A stretch of 64,000 nt of DNA from Cycas panzhihuaensis (taxonomy: Eukaryota > Cycadophyta). Below the pieces are notes generated by a model that made no database searches, was not told the DNA's origin, and saw nothing but the letters and a program-made list of their open reading frames with translations. Below, piece after piece: positions 57,029-64,000 of the stretch (position 1 is the first letter of the stretch; every line of letters starts with the position of its first letter). The stretch lies in NCBI GenBank assembly GCA_023213395.1, contig CM041465.1:191339741-191403740 (forward strand), given 5' to 3'. Position numbers and translations under genes: made by a program.

Positions 57029-57247
57029 TGTTGAAAATCCAGAGCAAAAAGTTGACAGAGGAAAGAATGTACATTATTCTATTGAGATTCAATTTGCTTA
57101 AATACACAAGAGCTATGTGATGGTTACAACCTACTAATGTAACCGATCACTCAGATTCTACCAAGTGGCATGATCTCATGAATACATTTATAGGTGGGTC
57201 TAACATGACCCCCCTTTCTATCCTAGATAAAACATTATATCTCAACA
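57029..57247 (-). repeat. 3' LTR of element H
   Basis: Plus-strand ends TGTTGAAAATCC and TATCTCAACA; then CCCCCTCTTAATG, the polypurine tract complement. Confidence 0.96.
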
Positions 57248-57254
57248 CCCCCTC

Positions 57255-58014
57255 TTAATGTTTTATCTCTAAAAGTCCAATCTTGTCTCTCAAATATCTG
57301 AGCCTTTCTCTCCCAAGAGGTTTTGTCAGAAGATCTGCAACTTGTTCAGATGTCGGGCAGTATTCTAAGTCTATCTCTTTGTTCTGCACTTTTTCTCTTA
57401 TAAAGTGATGATGAACTTCAATATGTTTTGTTCTTGCATGCGATTGGATTTTGGTTAGCTTGATGGCACTTTGGTTGTCACACTTTAGAGAAGTTGCTTC
57501 TTTCACTGCATTGATTCAAATCAAGCAAGAGTTGTCTTAACCGGATGGCTTCACGGAGTTCTTGATGTGGGCTTTATATTACGCTTAGAGAGGAGAGAGC
57601 CACTATTGCTTGTTTCTTACTGCACCATGAGATTGCTGAAGCTCCTAAGAAGAAACAATATCCACTTGTGGATTTCCTTTGTTCTTTGTCGCCTGCCCAG
57701 TCTGAATCGCAATACCCTGTTATTTTGATTGGATGCCCCCTTGAATATACTAATTTAAGATCTGTTGTTCCTTTGAGATATCTCGTAATTCTTTTGTGGC
57801 TTGCCGTTGTCTCGACTTTGGATTACGCATGTATCTTGATATTAGTCCCTCTTGAGTAGGATATGTCGAACTGGTAGTCGAGATAAATCAGACTTCCAAT
57901 CATTTGCCTATACAGGGTAACATCTGCATCGTTTTCCATACTATCTCTTGCCGATCGCAATTTGTTTCCATGGGGTGGTGCATGGATTGCAATTCTCCAT
58001 CTGGAATCGAACAA
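57255..58014 (-). pseudogene. element H RNase H and RT tail
   Basis: SLKCDNQSAIKLTK, then HARTKHIEVHHHFIREKV and VADLLTKPLGRERL end at the stop at 57255, the normal C-terminus of copia Pol. Upstream (58014-57823) RDSMENDADVTLYRQMIGSL is the RT-RNase H connection. Between these the frame is broken and shortened. Confidence 0.88.
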
Positions 58015-58099
58015 GCAGATTTTTGATGTAGTTGCTTTGGGACAAAGTTATGTAGTTTTGGTGTTGACCTATCTCCAGTCCTAAGTAATAATTTAGTGA

Positions 58100-58967
58100 A
58101 CCCAAATCATCATTTCAAATTTACATTGAAGTTGACTTTTGATCCACTTGATTCCTTCTACATCATTCCCGAAGAAGCATATCATCCACATAAACAACAA
58201 TTATTGTTATCTTGTTGTTTGTTTTCCTTATGTACAGACTGGAATCTGCGTTACACCGAATAAACTTATTTTCTTCAAGAAAGTGATCTAGTTTTGCATA
58301 CCAGGCACGCGGTGCTTGTTTTAGACCATACAAAGCCTTTTTCAATTTGCAAACTAGATTTTCTTTTCCTGCTCAATATCCATCCGTTGTTGCATATAAA
58401 CCTCTTCTTCTAGTTCACCGTTTAGGAATGCACTCTTTACATCCATCTGAGAGATTTTCCAACCTTGGGCATGTACCAAGGCTATTCTTATCCTTCTTGT
58501 GTTCATCTTTGCTCTTGAGAGAAAGTCTCATCAAAATCTATGCCCGCAGTTTGGGTGTATCCCTTTGCAACTAACCTTGCTTTGTGTTTCTCAATTTTGC
58601 CATCGACTCCTCTCTTTGTTTTGTAAACCCATTTGCAGTTCACAGTGGATTTATTAGCAGGTAGTTCCACTAATTCCCATGTTTGATTCTTCTTGATTGA
58701 ATTTATTTCATTGTCCATTGCTTCTCTCCATTCTAAATGAACTTTTGCTTCTTCAAAATTCTGTGGTTCAACCTTGCTCAGAAGAGCTTTTGGCCTTTGC
58801 CCTCGCGTTTTCTGTTCTAATATATTTCCTTCTTCAACAGTTTTGATATACCATTTTGGCAATTTCTTTTGTTTCTGTGGACCTTCCTTTTCGACGGTGT
58901 TTCCCTGACCAGTTGATGACGATGGACCTTCCTTTTCAATGGTGTCTCCCTGACTGATTGGTGACAA
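58100..58967 (-). pseudogene. element H reverse transcriptase
   Basis: KKLPKWYIKTVEEGN leads in. WREAMDNEINSIKKNQTWEL, CKWVYKTKRG and AKGYTQTAGIDFDETF follow in one open stretch (58967-58503). KKALYGLKQAPRAWYAKLD and IIVVYVDDMLL with the catalytic YVDD lie at 58345-58163. Frame breaks lie between the blocks. Upstream are Ser/Gly/Glu repeats (GNTVEKEGP-like, twice). Confidence 0.9.
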
Positions 58968-59166
58968 TGAATCAGCTTGTCCTTCTTCGTATGATTTCTA
59001 GATCATTTCCTTTTTCGCTTTCTTGATCTTCCAAGTAATTTCTCCGATTTTCTTCCTCATCTTCTTGCATTACTCGTGTTTGGCGGTTTCTTGTTCCTTT
59101 TCATTTTCTATTACATTAATTTGTGAAGATTCATCGAACTATCTTCATTAAAGATGACATCTCTAC

Positions 59167-60197
59167 TTACATAGATTCTATTTGTTTTGGATCTATGCAC
59201 TTATATGCTTTTGAATTTTTACTGTATCCTATCAAGACACATTCTATGCTTTTTGCATCTAATTTGGATCTTCTTTTATCAGGAATATGCACAAATGCTT
59301 GACTACCAAATACTTTAAGAAGACTTACATCGTGTTTACATCTGTCCAAGCTTCTTCCGAGTGATGTTCTTCAATGTTACGTTGGACTTGCTTATCAAAT
59401 AGCATCTTTGTCTTGATCGCTTCGCCAATATGTTTTGGATATTTTTGTTCCATACATCATGCTTCGAGCCATTTCCATCAAGGTTCTATTCTTTCTCTCA
59501 GCTACTACATTTGATTGAGGAGTATAAGGAGTTGTAACTTGTCTACGAATTCCTCTGTACTTGCAGTAATTTAGAAACTCGTTTGGCAAATATTCTCCTC
59601 CTCCATCTGACCTGATGCATTTGATTTTCACTCCTGATTCCAACTCAACTTCTGCCTTAAATTCTTTAAATGTTTCAAAGACTTCTGACTTATTATGTAA
59701 AAAATATACCCATACCTTTCGAGTGAAGTCATCAATGAAAGTTAAGAAATATCCGCATCCATTAATTGTGGAGGTGAAATTGGGCCACGATGTCCTGTGT
59801 ATCAATTCTAATTTGACCGAGATTTCCAAGTGCTTTCCATAAAAGGAAGTCTATCTTTGTTTCCCAAGTTGACAACCTTTACAAACAAATGTATCTAAAG
59901 AAATATTAGGCAAACCATTTACCATTTCTGACTTTTCCATCTGTTTAAGTGTGTCAATTGAGAGATGTCCATACCTTAAATGCCATACTTTATTATTAGA
60001 TTTAAGAGCAGTACAAGCTTTTTCTTCCAAGTAAGGAAGTCGTGGTTTGACAGAAGTTTGTAAAGGTCATTGCATCTGACCCCTTTTCCAACAATCTTCC
60101 CATCTTTTTTCATGTCCAAAATGTGGCAATTCCCTTCTTCATCAAAAATGGTTCTTAACCCCTTTTTGCTTAGTTGAGAAACAGAGAGAAGATTCAT
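59167..60197 (-). pseudogene. element H integrase
   Basis: MNLLSVSQLSKKGL opens at 60197 (pre-integrase). The catalytic core lies at 59829-59395: GYFLTFIDDFTRKVW, IRSDGGGEYLPNEF, TPQSNVVAERKNRTLMEM, keeping D and E residues. The C-terminus, FGSQAFVHIPDKRRSKLD with ECVLIGYSKNSKAYK, lies at 59349-59167. Frameshifts separate the three pieces. Confidence 0.9.
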
Positions 60198-60199
60198 CT

Positions 60200-60427
60200 T
60201 CAGATCCGTACCAATAGAACATTTCCAATTTTTCTTTCATTTCCATTCAGGTTTACAGAAATGGTTCCAATCCCTTTTATGTTAAGGGAATACTTGTCAC
60301 CCAGCTCCACTGATTTGTCCATATTGTATGGATTCATGGTTTGAAACCATTCTTCCCGACTTGTCATGTGTTTAGAAGCTCCTGAGTCTATGTACCATAT
60401 GTCTTTGTCTTTCATTCCTGTAACCAA
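60200..60427 (-). pseudogene. element H aspartic protease
   Basis: DIWYIDSGASKHMTSREEWF carries the D-S-G active site; VELGDKYSLNIKGIG follows. The stop at 60200 lies just before the next conserved block (MNLLSVSQLS), which is one frame away. Confidence 0.9.
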
Positions 60428-60515
60428 CGCTGTGATGAAGGCCGTTTCCTCTTCTTCTTCTTCTTCTTCTTTTTCTTTGCTGTATCCACCAATAGGTCGT
60501 TTTCCTTTACAAATT

Positions 60516-61361
60516 TCACTTCTTCTTTGTGGACACTGATATGGGTAGTGTCCACTTTGTCCGCAGTAGCAGTATATGTCGAAGATTACGCATTCTTGGC
60601 GAAATGTCCATTAAATCCACAGTTGTAACATATTCTATTTTCTCTGCTGCGTCCTCGCCCTCGAGTTTGACCCGGCGTCCTCGTCCTCTGGAATCTGGCA
60701 TTCTGCTTGGTCCTCGAAATTGTTGTCTTCCTCTTGGCCCGAGATTCACCGATGCAAATGCATCCTCCAATTATCGTGTTTTCGTATCTTTTGTTTCTTT
60801 GTTCTGTCTCGCCAGTTCACTGTCAATTCATCAAGTGTTAATTTGTCTAGCCTATCACTATCAGTGATGGTGTTGACAATTGTATCAAAAGACTTTGGCA
60901 GTCTTGCCGTTACAATTTCTACAAGGTCTTGTTCGGATATTATGCCTCCAGCACTCAAGAGATTATTTCTCACAGTGATGATTTTATGCATGAAATCTTC
61001 TACTTCTTCATTTTCCTTCATGTGAAGTTTATACAGCTCCTCTTTGAGTGCAATTATTCTCGCCTTGTTCTTTTGCCCGTATAAATTCTCCAAACATTTC
61101 CAGATTTCAAAAGCCTCATTCAGTTTTTCGACATAAATGAGAATGAGAATCTGAAATAGACATTTTAAAATGAGACTACCCATGTTGTTCCTTTCGATCC
61201 AACTTCCCAACTTATCATCACCCGGTGGGTGGACGTTTCTCTGTCCCTTGATGATTTCCTGCATTTTTCATTCTCGTAATGGTTTCCATTTTAATTTTCC
61301 ACACATGGTAATTTGAACCGACCAATTTTTCCGGTTCGACAGTGATGAGAGAGGAAGACAT
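60516..61361 (-). pseudogene. element H Gag with RG-rich tail
   Basis: The ATG at 61361 starts an MSSSL ... WKIKMET block, the usual copia Gag opening. A frameshift near 61265 moves to the frame holding MGSLILKCLFQ, FEIWKCLENLYGQKN and EVEDFMHKIITVRNN. A second shift near 60760 leads to an RG-rich nucleic-acid-binding tail (RGRQQFRGPSR, DSRGRGRR) and a decayed knuckle. Leader sequence runs 61362-61996. Confidence 0.88.
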
Positions 61362-61996
61362 ATTTTTAAGGTCAAAACCTGTTTAGAGGTCCGCATCATA
61401 CAATCAGACGAATTTAAACAAAACCCTAGTTGTACGGCCAAAATGAAATGCACCTCAAAATGTAGGTATCTCAGTAGCCGTTCGGGATCCGACGGATTCT
61501 CAAAATTCTTTCTCAAACGAGAGAAATGGGTTTCAATGGAAAACTACGCTAGGGCAAATTTCGGATTTGAGAGAAAATCGAAAAATTCTTGAATTAAATC
61601 CTTCAATCGAGTTGCAAACTTGAAGCATCTTGTTACTCTGAAGATTTGGGACAGATTTTACGCGATTCTGATTGCAAATCGATGAGATTCTGAGAAAATC
61701 TCTTGAAAAACGCTGGATGGTTCGGGGCTTTTGGCACAAAAGCGACCTCGAGACGGACTCGCTCCAAGAAAAGTATGCTCGTCTTCGGATCTACCTCCCA
61801 CAAAATTTCACTTGATCCGAGTACTTTGAAATTTTGCCGTCCGTCTAATTCCGACAGTCCGCATTTCCATAATCAAGAAATCGTGATCTTTAACTTTCAA
61901 AGGACTGCTCATCGCTTTTATCTTCTTTTGCACTCTTGACCGAGATGATTTGTGAAGGAATTCACCAGAAGAAGAGGGATCAGATTAAACGGGCCT

Positions 61997-62008
61997 GCTC
62001 TGATACCA
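61997..62008 (-). promoter_or_regulatory. primer-binding site, element H
   Basis: The plus strand GCTCTGATACCA is the exact complement of TGGTATCAGAGC, next to the LTR. Confidence 0.95.
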
Positions 62009-62227
62009 TGTTGAAAAACCAGAGCAAAAAGTTGACAGAGGAAAGAATGTACATTATTCTATTGAGATTCAATTTGCTTAAATACACAAGAGCTATGTGA
62101 TGGTTACAACCTACTAATGTAACCGATCACTCGGATTCTGCCAAGTGGCATGATCTCATGAGTACATTTATGGGTGGGTCTAACATGACCCCCCTTTCTA
62201 CCCTAGATAAAACATTATATCTCAACA
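62009..62227 (-). repeat. 5' LTR of element H
   Basis: 219 bp with the same ends as 57029-57247; followed by the TSD TAGAT. Confidence 0.96.
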
Positions 62228-62232
62228 TAGAT

Positions 62233-62487
62233 TACATATGTACCAAAGATAGGAATTAGTTTTAACCATATCATAATGGTTAATTAACTACTCCCTCAAA
62301 TTATGGTAGGCTATTAACTACATATTTAATGTAGCAAGCATCTTTGACTCACACTAACCAACACATTAATGACTTCAACTAAGAATATTCTCTCACTTAG
62401 AATATTCCATGTGAGGAAATATTCTAATTACCTAAAATAAAATGAACTTAAATTAACATGTAATGGGAATGTATATTATTTCCAACA
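62233..62487 (-). repeat. 5' LTR of element B, right piece
   Basis: Continues the LTR interrupted at 57028 (TACATATGTACC onward) and ends TTTCCAACA, followed by the TSD ATTCT. Confidence 0.93.
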
Positions 62488-62492
62488 ATTCT

Positions 62493-63179
62493 TTATTCTT
62501 ATAATCAAGTATGTGCCTCCTTTCATCAAGCACATACACATAAGCAGTACATCCAAAAATGCAAAAATGTGCAGCAAAAGGTTTAAGATTAGTCCATGCT
62601 TCTTCAAGAGTTACATCTCAAACTGCCTTAGTAGGACTTATATTCAATAGACACACAGCTATATTAACAGCTTCTCCCCAAAGTCCTTTAGGAATGTCTT
62701 TTGCTTTCATCATGCATTATGCCATTTTAAAAATGGTACAATTCTTCTGCTCTACAATGCCATTTTGTTATGGAGTATATGGCATTGTAAATTAATGTTA
62801 GATACCATGACTTTTATAAAAGTTGGTGAATTTTAAGGATAAATACTCACCTTCACTATCACTCCTTAGAATCTTAATCTTTATGTCCGAAAGATTCATA
62901 GATTCGACCTTGAATTCCTTAAATTTTGTAAAAGCATCAAACTTGAGTTTAAGAAGATACACCCAACCATCTTCTTATAGTCATCAACAAATCTATTCGT
63001 AATTTGAAGGCTAGAGTAATTCAAATGACCATAACAGTCATGCCACAAAGTGTTAACAGCATTTTATGCTATAAGTCCATGCTCATATGTGCCAAAGAAT
63101 TTATAAACTCCATTCTCTTGAATACATTCAGCAATTACAATGGCATCATCCTTCATCAAGCACTTTAACTCGTTGAATT
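62493..63179 (-). pseudogene. element C integrase, N-terminal and core
   Basis: Fragmentary. FGCTAYVYVLDERRHIL lies near 62580-62515; core remnants at 62700-62960 match the antisense of copia text around the NGVAER block. Stops in all frames show long decay. Confidence 0.75.
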
Positions 63180-63600
63180 CTACTTTAACATTCTACTTAG
63201 TAATACAACTGACAAATAGTAAGTTGTCCTTAAAAGAGGGTACAAGTAAGACATTTGAAACCTTGTTCCATACTCTGGTTGATGAATGCTTATGATGCCA
63301 CAACCAATAACTTGATGTTGATTATTGTCGCCAAGTACAATAGGAGGAAGTTGGCAATCTTTTAAGTCTTCAAACCAATCTTTGCAATAAGTGATATGTT
63401 TGCATGCTCCAGAATCAATATACCACCCACATAGCTCCGGATTTGTAGCATTGAAAACAAACACTTTATCAACTTCATTTCTAATCAAAGCAGGGATGTT
63501 CTTCTTCTTATCTACTTTCTTCTTCCAACATTGCTTCTCCAAATGTCCCTTCTTGTTACAATATCTACAAACAACATCACATTTGGGATTTTGTGCATTA
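63180..63600 (-). pseudogene. element C zinc knuckle and protease
   Basis: The CRYCNKKGHLEKQCWKKK knuckle, with full CCHC ligands, lies near 63570-63530. CGWYIDSGACKHITYCKDWF follows with the D-S-G catalytic triplet, then VLGDNNQHQVIGCG. This is one of the better preserved parts of element C. Confidence 0.87.
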
Positions 63601-64000
63601 TTGTTGCTTCCTTGTGATTGTTACCTTGAAAGTTTCTTCTTAAATTTTGATTAAAGCACTATTGCACTGCTACCATCACGATCACAAAAGCCCATTCGTT
63701 GTTCTTCATGCAACAATAAGCCACCCAACTCATCAAAAGTAAGAGGTTTGGGTCAACTTGTGACACATAGGCTAGTCACAAAGATGTGACAGCCTTCATG
63801 CAAGCTATTTAAAGTGATGCTTACTAACTCTTTGTCATGTACAACTTCTCCTACAACAAGTTTCTCTTTTATCTCCTTCAATCTTTGTAAATGAGAAGAC
63901 ATAAAATCATTATTGGACATTTTACAAGAATAAAGCAAATTTTGAAGATATAAGACTCTAGTTTCATTCTTGGTCTTGAACAGATCCTTGAGACTTACAT
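63600..64000 (-). pseudogene. element C Gag C-terminal part
   Basis: NNDFMSSHLQRLKEIKEKL and the ELVSITLNSL region (63938-63753) belong to the helical Gag core. HEEQRMGFCDRDGSS-like text near 63700 precedes the knuckle. The gene runs off the window. Confidence 0.8.

Larger units (their letters stand above)
57029..62227 (-). mobile_element. copia element H, full length, youngest, TSD TAGAT
   Basis: Two 219-bp LTRs (57029-57247 and 62009-62227) that by my count differ at about six positions. Perfect TSD TAGAT (57024-57028, 62228-62232). The primer site is perfect on the minus strand and the polypurine tract is intact. The coding region has gag, zinc knuckle, protease, integrase, RT and RNase H in copia order, but is broken by several frameshifts, stops and a deletion between RT and RNase H. 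Confidence 0.96.
53151..62487 (-). mobile_element. copia element B, deletion derivative, TSD ATTCT
   Basis: 3' LTR at 53151-53552. The 5' LTR starts at 56883 and is split by element H, resuming at 62233 and ending at 62487. Primer-site complement GTTTTGATACCA lies at 56871-56882. The TSD ATTCT is perfect (53146-53150 and 62488-62492). The interior (53553-56870) runs from RNase H remnants straight to gag remnants, so protease, integrase and RT are deleted, and it has a long leader. Its LTRs are the same family as element C, into whose integrase it inserted. Confidence 0.93.
62488..64000 (-). mobile_element. copia element C, 5' part (gag, protease, integrase)
   Basis: The upstream half of the element split by B, continuing past the window edge. 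On the minus strand gag lies at 64000-63600, a knuckle at about 63575-63540, protease at 63542-63180 and integrase at 63170-62493. The last integrase codons before the break (LDERRHILDYKNKE) continue in frame at 53150 (CIFVGYN). Confidence 0.92.

Overview
The window is plant nuclear DNA made almost wholly of decayed, nested retrotransposons. It holds Ty1/copia and Ty3/gypsy LTR elements with initiator-Met tRNA primer sites, L1-type LINEs, a hAT transposase fragment and a Penelope-like element (PLE). The only host coding sequence I can support is one 103-bp exon of RAPTOR, the TORC1 scaffold, on the minus strand at 36263-36365. Sparse exons among multi-kilobase retroelement nests, together with a plant PLE, suggest a gymnosperm such as a conifer. 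That is inference; nothing here identifies a species.

Layout. 1-4135: plus-strand copia gag-pol, cut off at both ends. 4136-12340: minus-strand Athila/Tat-like gypsy with a 3' LTR, a nearly continuous gag-pol and an extra third ORF; its 5' end is missing. 12345-14040: 5' part of another minus-strand copia, with a leader minisatellite rich in TCP-type motifs. 14135-23439: plus-strand chromovirus with paired 516-bp LTRs and TSD CAGTC; its protease-RT section is replaced by a fragment of another gypsy lineage followed by a ~3.2-kb inverted pair of truncated PLEs. 24698-29995: a second chromovirus (TSD TCTAT). 30001-30900: LINE RT remnant. 30900-36260: no genes recognised. 36263-36365: RAPTOR exon. 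36681-39704: short gag-protease-only LTR element. About 40087-49190: plus-strand L1 LINE interrupted by a copia-type non-autonomous element (41341-44601, TSD AGGAA) and a copia LTR (44697-45045). 49700-50890: hAT transposase fragment split by a solo copia LTR (50252-50826, TSD ATCAT). 50930-64000: a copia (element C) split by a relative of its own family (element B, 53151-62487, TSD ATTCT), whose 5' LTR is in turn split by a younger copia (element H, 57029-62227, TSD TAGAT).

Nothing forms an operon or pathway. The elements relate by insertion order, which the target-site duplications let one read directly. No retroelement keeps an intact polyprotein; the gypsy at 6936-10568 comes closest, with one nonsense codon. 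The least ordinary features are the inverted PLE pair, the isolated RAPTOR exon, and tandem repeats inside copia elements: TCP-motif units, hairpin units, and a five-copy expansion of RNase H coding sequence.
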